Source of the DNA: Lacrimispora xylanisolvens
Lineage (GTDB): Bacteria; Bacillota; Clostridia; Lachnospirales; Lachnospiraceae
Length of the DNA: 64,000 nucleotides
NCBI RefSeq assembly: GCF_002934545.1
Contig: NZ_PTJA01000008.1
Location: forward strand, 186,001 to 250,000
Reading direction: 5' to 3'
The stretch's first letter is position 1; each line of letters starts with the position of its first letter. Under the pieces are notes generated by a model. It did not search any database, was not told where the DNA came from, and saw nothing but the letters and a program-made list of their open reading frames with translations. Both the position numbers and the translations under genes were made by a program. Shown in pieces: positions 54,145-62,768 of this stretch.

Positions 54145-54479
54145 CTTGCTATCTCCTCTTTTTCTCTGTTGCTTGCTTATTTTTCAGCGGTTTGCTCCGC
54201 TTGTTGCAACCAAGAAACCAAAGTTGCAGTTTATTTCATGTTTGTTGCAATTACAGAATAGCATTTTTTATCATAAACGTCAATGTCTTCTGTTATCAAA
54301 GCATTCTTTTTGACTATTTTTACAATATAATCGTTTATTTTTTATGCATTATATCTAATGAATTTGTTTATTATGTATGATAAACTCAAATTGTATATAT
54401 GCAATCGATTTCTATATTTTTTAAATTATTTTACAGCTTTATTATTTTTTTGTTGCGTTTTATGAAAGGAGATTTGAAA
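54145..54479. other. intergenic region between the LIV-2 operon and the cupin gene
   Basis: 335 bases. It carries the LIV-2 operon promoter (54255-54283, minus strand) and, downstream of it, three GTTGCA half-sites (54203-54210 as GTTGCAAC, 54223-54228, 54244-54249). The half near the cupin gene is very AT-rich, with a further GTTGCG at about 54452. No gene seen. Confidence 0.6.
54255..54283 (-). promoter_or_regulatory. promoter of the PEPM/LIV-2 operon
   Basis: Minus strand TTGACG, 17-base spacer, TATTCT. GTTGCA half-sites lie just downstream, positioned for repression. Confidence 0.65.
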
Positions 54480-54830
54480 ATGATACGAAGAAATGAAGAG
54501 AAAGAATCCATACGTAAGCCGGCCCCATTTGACGGAACAGGCGAAATCACGGTGCGCAGCCTGTTAAACGGTCCAGAAGAAATGAGCCGGAAGGGACGGG
54601 TTTTTGGCCATACCACCGTCTGGCCAGGCTCAGAAATCGGCTATCACCTGCATAATGGTGATAGTGAAACTTATTATATTTTAAGCGGGTCCGGGAGATA
54701 TAACGACAACGGTACGTTTACCACTTTAAACGCAGGTGACGTAGCATACTGCGCTCCTGGAGAAGGACACGGAATTGCCTGCATCGGAGAGGAACCAATC
54801 GAAATGATTGCACTGATTCTATACGAATAA
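54480..54830 (+). CDS. cupin domain-containing protein
   Basis: 116 residues, single-domain cupin. Motif 1 is GSEIGYHLHNGDSETYYILSG (G-x5-HxH-x4-E-x6-G in outline), motif 2 GDVAYCAPGEGHGIAC, giving a metal-binding His/Glu site. Possible isomerase, epimerase or sensing role; function unknown. Start at 54480 has AAAGGAG 8 bases upstream. Divergent from the PEPM/LIV-2 operon, so it may take part in the same pathway. Confidence 0.87.
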   Translation: MIRRNEEKESIRKPAPFDGTGEITVRSLLNGPEEMSRKGRVFGHTTVWPGSEIGYHLHNGDSETYYILSGSGRYNDNGTFTTLNAGDVAYCAPGEGHGIACIGEEPIEMIALILYE

Positions 54831-54892
54831 TTCCAGTCTGCATATAACTGTAACGGTCTTATTCATACATTTGCAACTAAGCTTTACACAGT

Positions 54893-54943
54893 AAAAAGGT
54901 CTGTTGGCAAACTGATTCCACTGTTTGCCAACAGACCTTTTTT
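54893..54943. terminator. bidirectional terminator between cupin and LacI genes
   Basis: Perfect 20-base arms (AAAAAGGTCTGTTGGCAAAC and its complement) with a 10-base loop, ending in six T residues on the plus strand and five on the minus strand. Confidence 0.93.
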
Positions 54944-54982
54944 CACGGATTTCTATTTTTAAGTCTCCCCTAAATTCCGGAT

Positions 54983-55975
54983 CTACAGGCTCTGCCGCTT
55001 CACCAGTTCCATATCCAGGGTAATTTTATGGGTTTGAGCCCTTCCTTCCATCACATCTACCAGTATCCGGACAGACATCATGGTAGATACCGTTACCATT
55101 GTATCCAGAGAAGTCAGCCTGGGCCGGCTTACTTCACAGAGTTCAGAATTCCCCTCTCCTATGATAGAAATATCTTCAGGAACTCTCTTTCCCTGTTCCA
55201 TAAAAGCGTACATCACCTCAATGGCCAGCCTGTCCTGAACACAGAGAACACCGTCTGTCTCCGGCCTTTCTTTCAGAATGCGGGTCACCACTTCATCAGC
55301 GCCCACGCAGGGATCGACTCCGGTATAAACGTTGTATTGAACATCAGGATGTTCCTCTGCGGCCGCCTCAAAATACGACTGTATCTTAGGCTGGCTCGCC
55401 CGGTTTTTTTCAATAATAAGTGCCAGGTTTCTGCGCCCACGCTCCACAAGCTGTTCCACACAGCACCGAAATCCCCGTTTCTCATTAGCTCCAATACAGT
55501 ATACATTTTCCATATTAACCCGTTCATTCTGGTAGACCAGAAGCACCGGTACATCCGGCAGCCACCTCTGAATCAGTTTTTCCAGCCGGTCATGCTCCAC
55601 AAACGAGAGACCGATTAAAAGTACGCCCTCTACCTTTCGAAGCCTCAGTTCCGCTATGGCTTTCCCCATGGAATCGGGCTCTTTCCCAGTATATCTTGTC
55701 ATACACTGATAGCCATTGAGGATCAGCTCATTCTGACACCGGGCAATTGCCTCATTCTGATGCTGGGAATCCAGATCATCCGTCACAATACCTACCATGC
55801 GCGTCCGCTGCGTTACCAGACTGCGGGCATTTTCATCTGGAATATAATTGTTTTCCTCCAATACCTTCTGGATTAATTCACGCTTTTTCCTGCTGACTCC
55901 CGGTTTATCGTTCAGAGCACGGGAAACCGTGCTTGGTGATACTCCGGTCAGTGCAGCGATATCATAGATTGTAAT
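54983..55975 (-). CDS. LacI family transcriptional regulator with a probable ATT start codon
   Basis: 330 residues, normal LacI length. The HTH is ITIYDIAALTGVSPSTVSRA, followed by LNDKPGVSRKKR and the hinge-helix region NARSL; the periplasmic-binding-like sugar domain follows (TRMVGIVTDDLDSQHQNEA, EGVLLIGLSFVEHD, DGVLCVQDRLAIEVM). The frame has no ATG, GTG or TTG before codon 39; a stop lies seven codons upstream of the ATT at 55973-55975. That ATT follows AAGGAGGGGG by 5 bases and is where LacI proteins normally begin (M-T-I-Y-D-I-A). Starting at the TTG at 55861 would delete the DNA-binding domain. Confidence 0.88.
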   Translation of the reverse strand: MTIYDIAALTGVSPSTVSRALNDKPGVSRKKRELIQKVLEENNYIPDENARSLVTQRTRMVGIVTDDLDSQHQNEAIARCQNELILNGYQCMTRYTGKEPDSMGKAIAELRLRKVEGVLLIGLSFVEHDRLEKLIQRWLPDVPVLLVYQNERVNMENVYCIGANEKRGFRCCVEQLVERGRRNLALIIEKNRASQPKIQSYFEAAAEEHPDVQYNVYTGVDPCVGADEVVTRILKERPETDGVLCVQDRLAIEVMYAFMEQGKRVPEDISIIGEGNSELCEVSRPRLTSLDTMVTVSTMMSVRILVDVMEGRAQTHKITLDMELVKRQSL

Positions 55976-56050
55976 TACAGCCCCCTCCTTTTACTCCTGA
56001 ATCTTCTGTAAATTGAAAATCAGACAACCATTTTTATTGTTTGTTGTATT

Positions 56051-56092
56051 AGTATACATCAATTCTGCAACTTCTGCAACATTTATTGCAAC
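56051..56092 (-). promoter_or_regulatory. LacI promoter with clustered GTTGCA half-sites
   Basis: Minus strand TTGCAG (56074-56079), 17-base spacer, TATACT (56051-56056). Half-sites GTTGCA at 56066-56071, 56075-56080 and 56087-56092 overlap the -35 and spacer. Confidence 0.58.
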
Positions 56093-56214
56093 TTTCAGTT
56101 ACGTTATTCATTCAGAAATATGCTTCCCCTCCTATACGAAAGCATCGTGGCTATGCCTGGACTCAGAATGCTTTGTTGGGTGAAATAAGTTCTTCAAAAG
56201 GGAATCCGGCAGGA

Positions 56215-56244
56215 TTGACAGCTTCCCTAAAGATAGAGTATTAT
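56215..56244 (+). promoter_or_regulatory. promoter of the ArsR-type gene
   Basis: TTGACA, 18-base spacer, TATTAT, about 65 bases before the ATG. Confidence 0.55.
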
Positions 56245-56309
56245 AAATACCAAATACAAAGATCCGGAAAGTACATATAAGGTTTTGAAAAAGGAAGGAG
56301 GGTGTTATT

Positions 56310-57230
56310 ATGGCAAAAATCAAGGATTTTACCCTGGAAAATATCAAGGAAATCTGTGAATTCGGCAAGGCGATTTCCTCTCCTGTCCGGTTAGAGATTA
56401 TTAAGCTGTTGTATCAGGACAATTATTCCATAAGCCAGATAGCGGAAGCTCTTGAGCTCCCACAGTCCAGCACCGCATTTCATCTAAAGCTGCTCGAGGC
56501 CGCAGACTTAATCCGCATGGAGGAGCAGCCAGGGAGCCACGGAACCATGAAAGTCTGCAGCCGGAAACAGGATTATGCCAATCTTTGTTTTCTTCCAAGA
56601 AGCAGTCAGATTAACCAGATAGTCAGTATTGAGATGCCGGTGGGCTCATTTGTAGATTGCAGCATCTTCCCTACCTGCGGGTTATATACACCCAGTGGTG
56701 TTGTTGGAATGGAAGATAAGGAGTACAGCTTTTATCTGCCAGAACGGATGAATGCCGGACTTTTATGGACATCAAAGGGATATGTACAATATAAATTCCC
56801 CAATCAGCTGCCGGCCGGCAGACTTCCTGTGTGCCTGTCATTTGCCATGGAGATATGTTCGGAAGCTCCTGGTTATGCCGAAGACTGGAAATCTGACATT
56901 ACCCTGTGGGTAAACGGCATCGAATGTGCCACCTGGCGCTGCCCAGGAGATTTTGGTTCCAGAAGAGGAAGACTTACGCCTCCGCTCTGGCCCAACGGTT
57001 CCACGCAATATGGCATCTGGGTAAAGTGGGAAATCAGGAGAGACGGAACATATATCAATGGAGAACAGGCTTCAAAAGTCAGACTCAGCGATATTGCAAT
57101 TCCTGAAAAACCATTTGTTGCAATGACCATAGGAAACAAGAAAAACGCCAGGTATGAAGGCGGCTTTAATCTTTTTGGCAAGACCTTTGGCGATTATCCC
57201 AGGGATATATTAATGGAGATAGAATATTAA
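56310..57230 (+). CDS. ArsR-type HTH regulator with large C-terminal domain
   Basis: 306 residues. Residues 1-90 form a winged helix of ArsR type: SSPVRLEIIKLLYQDNYSISQIAEALELPQSSTAFHLKLLEAADLI. Residues about 95-306 form an additional domain rich in beta strands and aromatic residues (GLLWTSKGYVQYKFP, ITLWVNGIECATW, GIWVKWEIRRDGTYING), not recognised but lectin- or jelly-roll-like in look. No cysteine metal-sensing motif is seen in the HTH. It stands directly upstream of the sugar ABC/GH2 operon and is its likely regulator, possibly sensing a saccharide. GGAGGG before the ATG. Confidence 0.82.
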   Translation: MAKIKDFTLENIKEICEFGKAISSPVRLEIIKLLYQDNYSISQIAEALELPQSSTAFHLKLLEAADLIRMEEQPGSHGTMKVCSRKQDYANLCFLPRSSQINQIVSIEMPVGSFVDCSIFPTCGLYTPSGVVGMEDKEYSFYLPERMNAGLLWTSKGYVQYKFPNQLPAGRLPVCLSFAMEICSEAPGYAEDWKSDITLWVNGIECATWRCPGDFGSRRGRLTPPLWPNGSTQYGIWVKWEIRRDGTYINGEQASKVRLSDIAIPEKPFVAMTIGNKKNARYEGGFNLFGKTFGDYPRDILMEIEY

Positions 57231-57248
57231 TTATAACAAAAAAACAAG

Positions 57249-57292
57249 ACAACTGTCTGGAAAATATGTTTGTTTCCAGATGGTTGTTTTTT
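57249..57292 (+). terminator. Rho-independent terminator of the ArsR-type gene
   Basis: Stem ACAACTGTCTGGAAA / TTTCCAGATGGTTGT with one or two mismatches, 9-base loop, then a T run. Confidence 0.8.
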
Positions 57293-57435
57293 ATTGTCTT
57301 ATATCCGGAAAACAGAAATAGATGGTTATAACAGAAACTCTATTTTTTTAATGAAAATAAAATCGCATTATAACATTATTACTGTTGTAAATATAAAATA
57401 TACACAAATATATTAATATTTATCAATATAATATA

Positions 57436-57464
57436 TTGACTTACACAATAAAAAGGTGTATTGT
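57436..57464 (+). promoter_or_regulatory. promoter of the sugar ABC/GH2 operon
   Basis: TTGACT, 17-base spacer, TATTGT. The adjoining AT-rich dyad (AATATATT..AATATATT, 57407-57437) overlaps the -35 region and may be an operator. Confidence 0.5.
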
Positions 57465-57564
57465 TTGCTTATTATATCAGTATTGCTGTTATTAATTTAA
57501 CCTTATCAGAGTGGCAGCGTACTGGTTTATGGTGCAAGCATTCAAACAAAATAAGGAGGTAATT

Positions 57565-58977
57565 ATGAGAAGAAGCAAAAAATGGATGGCTGCCTTAGGT
57601 GCCGCCGCACTGGTTATGTCAGCAATGTCTGGTTGTACAGGAACCACATCAACCCAGACTGCCGGAAGTACTCAGGAAACAAAAGGTACACAGGAAAGCA
57701 AAGAAACTGCGTCAGGGGAAACGTCAGCTGCTGCAGAAGAAACAAAGAATGTCAACGACGACGGAACGGTTAACAATCCGGAAAAAGTCGCAGTGGACGC
57801 CAACAAGCTGGTGATGTGGTCCTTATTCAGCGGAGGCGACGGCGGCTTTATGTCAAAGATGATTGAAGATTACAATGGTACCAGTCCTACGAAGCAGGTA
57901 CAATCCATCATGTTGGTATGGGCAGACTATTATACCAAGCTTCAGACGGCTGTTGCTGCTGATAAAGGTCCTGATATTGGTATATCCCATGCTTCTTCCC
58001 TGCCTCAGTTAGTGGAAGATGGCGTCGTGCAACCGATCACTCCCTATCTTAATGAGTTGGGAATCGATCTGAGCCAGCATTATTCTCAGGCTTCCATTGA
58101 TGCTGTTACATTTGACGGAGAGGTATACGCAGTGCCGCTGGACACTCACGCAGAGATTATGTATTTTAATAAGAATATATTAGAACAGGCAGGAGTAGCT
58201 TTAAACGGAAGCGGTGGAGTCGATATCAAAAGCGCTGATGATTTTTATGCTGTCTGCGAGAAAATAAAATCTGTGATTCCAGCAGATGGCTCCGTAATCG
58301 CTCTTACCAGCAACGGAGATGACCCTTACCGCTTATGGTGGGCGTCCTATTTCCAGATGGGAGGTACTCCTCTTGTCAGCGATGACGGCAAAAAGGTGAC
58401 TCTTGATAAGGAAAAGGCCGTTAAGGCAGCAGAGTTTGTAAAGGGACTTTATGACAAAGGTTATGTTAAAGAAGGAATTGATGACCACCAGAAATTTTTC
58501 CAGAGCGGCAAAGCAGGAATCTGCATTGGCGGAACCTGGGCCGTTGGAGCCTTTGAACAGACAGATAACTTAAACTTTATACCAGTACCATTTCCTAAGC
58601 TCTTTGATACGGATAATTGCTGGGCAGACTCCCATACCTTCATTCTTCCAACAAAGAAAGCAAGGAATGAGGCGGACAGCAAGGCTGCTGTGGAATTCAT
58701 GGTATCAGCGTCCATGAAAGGCGGCGTTACCTGGGCTGGCTCCGGTCAGATTCCGGCATGCAAAGAAGTTCTTGCAAGCGATGAATATAAGGCACTTCCA
58801 TACAGAAGCAGTTACATGTCCGAAGTTGAGAAAGCGGTTCTTCCCGCTAAGGTATCGACTTTTAACGGAATGAAGAAAGGCATGATTGACAGCCTTGATA
58901 CGATCTGGACAGGAAAGGGTGATGCCAATTCCGGCATTGACACTCTTTACGATGAGCTTGAATCAAATCTTCCGTAA
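57565..58977 (+). CDS. sugar ABC transporter substrate-binding lipoprotein
   Basis: 470 residues. Lipobox MSGC (Cys about residue 24), Thr/Gln/Glu-rich linker to about residue 70, then a family-1 solute-binding fold (KLVMWSLFSGGDGGFMSKMI, DIGISHASSLPQLVEDGVV, VYAVPLDTHAEIMYFNKNIL). It binds an oligosaccharide outside the cell. Start at 57565 has AAGGAGG; the frame to 57511 lacks an RBS and signal sequence. No ATPase is encoded nearby. Confidence 0.94.
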   Translation: MRRSKKWMAALGAAALVMSAMSGCTGTTSTQTAGSTQETKGTQESKETASGETSAAAEETKNVNDDGTVNNPEKVAVDANKLVMWSLFSGGDGGFMSKMIEDYNGTSPTKQVQSIMLVWADYYTKLQTAVAADKGPDIGISHASSLPQLVEDGVVQPITPYLNELGIDLSQHYSQASIDAVTFDGEVYAVPLDTHAEIMYFNKNILEQAGVALNGSGGVDIKSADDFYAVCEKIKSVIPADGSVIALTSNGDDPYRLWWASYFQMGGTPLVSDDGKKVTLDKEKAVKAAEFVKGLYDKGYVKEGIDDHQKFFQSGKAGICIGGTWAVGAFEQTDNLNFIPVPFPKLFDTDNCWADSHTFILPTKKARNEADSKAAVEFMVSASMKGGVTWAGSGQIPACKEVLASDEYKALPYRSSYMSEVEKAVLPAKVSTFNGMKKGMIDSLDTIWTGKGDANSGIDTLYDELESNLP

Positions 58978-59050
58978 TAACAGGTAAGCAGAGGGGGGAT
59001 TATTTCCCCCTCTGAACAAGGCGGTTTGTATAAATGGGAGGACTTATACC

Positions 59051-59950
59051 TTGAGCAGAAGCAGAAAAATAAGAGATATGGCGACAGGTCTTGGATTATG
59101 CTTTCCTTTTTTGGCCTTATATACAGTTTTTACTATTTGGCCGGTCATTCAGGGGCTGTATGTAAGTTTACATAAATGGTCCTTAATGGGGAAGGTAAAA
59201 TTCGTAGGACTGGATAACTATATTAAGTTTTTATCGGATCAAAAATTTATTGATGCACTGAAACATACGATTATATTTGTTGCACTTTCCGTTCCATTTC
59301 TGGTCATTATGGCTCTGATACTTGCCCTGTTTGCCAATCGGCCGGTAAAGATCAGACGTGGATTAAGAATCGCATTTTATCTTCCAAGCATTATCTCAGT
59401 TTCAGTTGCATCCTTTATTGCCAAATACATGTTTGCGCCCTATATGGGTTTTGTAAATGGGATTCTTCATTTGACCGGTCTCTTAAAATCAGGGGCGGAA
59501 ATCCAGTGGCTGATTGATACAAATCATGCATGGGCGGTGGTAACCATAATGACCGTATGGTGGACGGTCGGTTTTTCCATGCTGCTGTATTTATCAGCTT
59601 TGCAGGATATCTCCCCTGAAATATACGAAGCTGCGGAAATCGACGGGGCTGCAAAAAGGCAGCAATTATTCTCCATCGTCCTCCCGCTTCTAAAACCTAC
59701 CACGTATTTAATCGTAATGCTGCAAATTATTGCAAGCTTTAAAGTATTCGGTCAGATTCAGCTGATCACGGCCGGAGGCCCCGCGGGAAGCACCAAACCA
59801 TTGATCCAGTATATTTATGAAACGGGCTTTACCAAAAATAATATGGGATATGCGGCTGCCATGTCATATGTATTGTTTGCTATTCTGGTAGTGTGTACCC
59901 TGATTCAGAAGGCAATTCAGAAAAAGGGGGAACAAAAAGATGAAGCGTAA
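59051..59950 (+). CDS. sugar ABC transporter permease (MalF family)
   Basis: 299 residues, six membrane segments; EAA loop PEIYEAAEIDGAAKRQQLFSIVLPLLKP. TTG start with GGGAGG 9 bases before it. Overlaps the next permease gene by 11 bases. Confidence 0.93.
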   Translation: MSRSRKIRDMATGLGLCFPFLALYTVFTIWPVIQGLYVSLHKWSLMGKVKFVGLDNYIKFLSDQKFIDALKHTIIFVALSVPFLVIMALILALFANRPVKIRRGLRIAFYLPSIISVSVASFIAKYMFAPYMGFVNGILHLTGLLKSGAEIQWLIDTNHAWAVVTIMTVWWTVGFSMLLYLSALQDISPEIYEAAEIDGAAKRQQLFSIVLPLLKPTTYLIVMLQIIASFKVFGQIQLITAGGPAGSTKPLIQYIYETGFTKNNMGYAAAMSYVLFAILVVCTLIQKAIQKKGEQKDEA

Positions 59951-60770
59951 AAAAGCAAAAGCCGGAAGTCTTATTTTGACCGTTTTGTCAGCCGGACTGG
60001 CTATTATTTTTCTGGCTCCTGTGATCTGGGCTTTCTTTGTATCCCTGCAATATGAAGGAAAGCAGATAAAAAGCGTAGTCAGCTGGTTTTCTCCCCCATA
60101 CACCTTTGGAAATTATCTGGATCTGATTATTGGCTCAGATGTTGCCAAGTGGCTTCTTAATTCCGTGGTAGTTGCAGTTCTTGTTACAGTTTTAACCCTT
60201 CTCTTCTCCGCCATGGCTGCTTATGCTCTGTCTAAAATCAAATTTATGGGGAGAAACAAACTGTTCTTTTACTTTTTACTGGGGCTCATGGTTCCAGGAG
60301 AGGCCACCATTGTTCCGTTGTTTATTACTGCAAACAATATTCATCTGATTGATACTTATGCAGGTCTGCTTCTGCCATCTGTGGCAGTTTCCATGAATTT
60401 GATTATCATGGTTACTTTTTTTAAAGGTATTCCTGATTCCCTGATTGAAGCCGCAAGAATAGACGGCGCCGGGGAAATCACGATTTTTGCCAGAATCGTC
60501 ATGCCGCTGTCAAAGGCAGTCCTTTCAACCATTAGTATCTTTGCATTTATAGGGAGCTGGAATAACTATCTCTGGCCCTTACTCTGTTCTATGGACAGCA
60601 GTAAATTTACATTGCCTGTGGGAATCCCCATTTTTGCGGGAACATACACCGTGGATTATGTGAAACCGATGACGGCCAATATGATCGCATCAATTCCTGC
60701 TATTATCATATATCTGATTTTTGAAAAACAGATTGTGCAGGGAATTACCATGTCCGGCGTCAAGGGTTGA
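59940..60770 (+). CDS. carbohydrate ABC transporter permease (MalG family)
   Basis: 276 residues, six membrane segments; EAA loop PDSLIEAARIDGAGEITIFARIVMPLSKA and C-terminus IVQGITMSGVKG, as in MalG-type permeases. Translationally coupled to the upstream permease through the overlap. Confidence 0.93.
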   Translation: MKRKKAKAGSLILTVLSAGLAIIFLAPVIWAFFVSLQYEGKQIKSVVSWFSPPYTFGNYLDLIIGSDVAKWLLNSVVVAVLVTVLTLLFSAMAAYALSKIKFMGRNKLFFYFLLGLMVPGEATIVPLFITANNIHLIDTYAGLLLPSVAVSMNLIIMVTFFKGIPDSLIEAARIDGAGEITIFARIVMPLSKAVLSTISIFAFIGSWNNYLWPLLCSMDSSKFTLPVGIPIFAGTYTVDYVKPMTANMIASIPAIIIYLIFEKQIVQGITMSGVKG

Positions 60771-60805
60771 CATAAGTATAAAACAGATAAAGGAGAATTA
60801 ACTTC

Positions 60806-62605
60806 ATGCTATGCTATCAAAAAGATTATCCAAGACCACAATTTGTCCGAGATGACTGGGCCAGTTTAAACGGAATCTGGAACTTTAGCTTTGACGACAG
60901 CAACAAAGGTGAGGCAGAAGGCTGGTATAAGGGTTTTCACAGGGAAAAAGAGATCAATGTCCCCTTCACCTATGAAACGAAGAAAAGTAATATTCACGAC
61001 GAAGAAATGCATCATTATGTGTGGTATGCCCGTACATTTCAGGCTGACAAAGCGAAAACAACACGCAATAAGCTGATTCTGCATTTTGAGGGAAGTGATT
61101 TTCTTACAAAGGTGTGGATTAATGGTCAGCTGGCCGGAATGCACGAAGGCGGATATTCCCGCTTTTCCTTTGATATTACAAATCTTATAATCGATGGCGA
61201 AAACCTTGTAGTCGTAAAAGCTGAGGATCATCCCGATGCACAGCAGCCAAGAGGAAAACAGCGCTGGATATCCGAGAATTTCGGCTGCTGGTATGTTCAG
61301 ACAACAGGAATCTGGAAGACCGTATGGTTGGAGTATGTGCCCAGTATCAGCTTACGCTCAGTGAAAATGACTCCGAATCTGCCGGAAGGCAGGCTGGAAC
61401 TGGAATATGCGGTAGACTGTCCTGAAGTTTTAGACGGAAAAAAACTGGAAGTGGAGGCATTGGTAAGCTTTGGCGGCAGATTTGTGACAAAAGTTCAGAC
61501 AGCCATAGGGAAAAATCCCACAAAAATTTCCGTTGATCTGATGGCTGCAGAGGCAGGCTATCCCTGGGGAATCCGCACATGGACTCCTGCCGAACCAAAT
61601 CTTTACGACATCAGCTTTCGTACCCGGTTTAATGGAGAGGTGTGGGATGAAATTGGTTCTTACTTTGGAATGCGTGAGATCCGGATCGAAGGTCCTAACA
61701 TTCTTCTAAACGGAGCACCACTGTATCAAAGGCTGATTCTTGACCAGGGGTATTGGGAAGAATCTCATTTGACTCCGCCAGATGAGGAAGCATTAATCCA
61801 GGATATTGATAAAATTCATGAACTTGGCTATAACGGCTTAAGAAAGCACCAGAAAACAGAGGATGAAAGATTCCTTTACTGGTGTGATGTGAAGGGAATG
61901 CTGGTCTGGAGCGAAGCACCTGCTGCCTATATTTATTCCGACAGGGCAGTGGAACTTTTTACAAGGGAATGGCTTGATATTGTAAAACAGAATTATAATC
62001 ACCCCTCCATTATTACCTGGACTCCATTAAACGAATCCTGGGGTGTACCGCAGGTTGAGACAGACAGCACACAGCAGCACTTTACAGAAGCGATCTATCA
62101 CCTGACCAAGAGCATTGACCCACACCGCCCGGTAATCGTAAATGACGGGTGGGAACATACCGTTTCCGATATCCTTACTCTGCATGATTATGAAGAGGCA
62201 GGCGAGATTCTCAAAAAGCGATATACGCAGTATAAGGATGAAATTATGACAACCGAGATCTACCACTCCACTTCCAAATCCGCCCTTGCAAACGGCTTTT
62301 CCTACAAAGGCCAGCCAGTGATTATCAGTGAATTTGGAGGCATTGCATTTGACAGTGATAAAGAAGGCTGGGGATATGGAAATAAGGTCAATACAAAAGA
62401 AGATTTTTTAAAGAGGTTCGACAGTATTACTACCGCTATAAAAGAAATCCCCTATGTTTGCGGTTACTGCTATACCCAGGTTACAGATGTGCAACAGGAG
62501 ATCAATGGTCTGATGGACATCGCCAGGAACTATAAAGTAGATCCTGAAGTAATTAAAGAAATCAATAAAAGAAAAGTGGCATACTGGAGAGATGAACTCC
62601 GGTAG
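60806..62605 (+). CDS. glycoside hydrolase family 2 protein
   Basis: 599 residues. Cytoplasmic (no signal peptide). N-terminal sugar-binding jelly roll (WASLNGIWNFSFDD, VPFTYETKKS, WYARTF), Ig-like domain, and TIM barrel. Acid/base Glu in ITWTPLNESWGVP, nucleophile Glu in VIISEFGGIAF. Length is close to beta-glucuronidase and short for LacZ, but the specificity loops do not allow a choice between beta-galactosidase, beta-glucuronidase and related activities. Follows the ABC permeases by 35 bases and would hydrolyse the imported saccharide. Confidence 0.93.
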   Translation: MLCYQKDYPRPQFVRDDWASLNGIWNFSFDDSNKGEAEGWYKGFHREKEINVPFTYETKKSNIHDEEMHHYVWYARTFQADKAKTTRNKLILHFEGSDFLTKVWINGQLAGMHEGGYSRFSFDITNLIIDGENLVVVKAEDHPDAQQPRGKQRWISENFGCWYVQTTGIWKTVWLEYVPSISLRSVKMTPNLPEGRLELEYAVDCPEVLDGKKLEVEALVSFGGRFVTKVQTAIGKNPTKISVDLMAAEAGYPWGIRTWTPAEPNLYDISFRTRFNGEVWDEIGSYFGMREIRIEGPNILLNGAPLYQRLILDQGYWEESHLTPPDEEALIQDIDKIHELGYNGLRKHQKTEDERFLYWCDVKGMLVWSEAPAAYIYSDRAVELFTREWLDIVKQNYNHPSIITWTPLNESWGVPQVETDSTQQHFTEAIYHLTKSIDPHRPVIVNDGWEHTVSDILTLHDYEEAGEILKKRYTQYKDEIMTTEIYHSTSKSALANGFSYKGQPVIISEFGGIAFDSDKEGWGYGNKVNTKEDFLKRFDSITTAIKEIPYVCGYCYTQVTDVQQEINGLMDIARNYKVDPEVIKEINKRKVAYWRDELR

Positions 62606-62626
62606 GGTGAATTTTAATAAAATTTT

Positions 62627-62671
62627 ATCAGGCCTCCTCTCTATATGTTAAACAGAGAGGAGGCCTGATTT
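62627..62671 (+). terminator. Rho-independent terminator of the ABC/GH2 operon
   Basis: Perfect 16-base arms ATCAGGCCTCCTCTCT and its complement, 11-base loop; only a short T run follows (ATTTG). Confidence 0.85.
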
Positions 62672-62713
62672 GCATTAACGCCATCCTGATAATTGCATAT
62701 TTGCGTCTTAATG

Positions 62714-62744
62714 TGTTGCGTTTTTGCAACATTAGTGATATGAT
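62714..62744 (+). promoter_or_regulatory. promoter of XRE regulator 2 with overlapping operator-like palindrome
   Basis: TTGCGT (62716-62721), 17-base spacer, TATGAT (62739-62744). TGTTGCGTTTTTGCAACA (62714-62731) covers the -35, differing by one base from the element before XRE regulator 1. Confidence 0.68.
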
Positions 62745-62768
62745 ACATTCAAAAGGAGGTGTGGTAAG

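Larger units (their letters stand above)
55976..56309. other. intergenic region between LacI and ArsR-type genes
   Basis: 334 bases. It holds a minus-strand promoter for LacI (56051-56079), three TGCAAC half-sites overlapping or upstream of it, and a plus-strand promoter for the ArsR-type gene (56215-56244). No gene is seen in between. Confidence 0.6.
57231..57564. other. intergenic region before the ABC/GH2 operon
   Basis: 334 bases, very AT-rich. Contains the ArsR-gene terminator (57249-57292), an AT dyad at about 57407-57437 and a promoter (57436-57464). The start of the binding-protein gene is about 100 bases after the -10. Confidence 0.55.

Noticed and set aside
55028-55618. 196-codon plus-strand frame over the LacI gene
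   Set aside because: Antisense shadow; composition not protein-like (many His/Arg/Ser), no RBS.
57407-57437. AT-rich dyad as a confirmed ArsR operator
   Set aside because: The surrounding DNA is almost pure A/T, so a dyad of this quality may be chance; only mentioned as possible.
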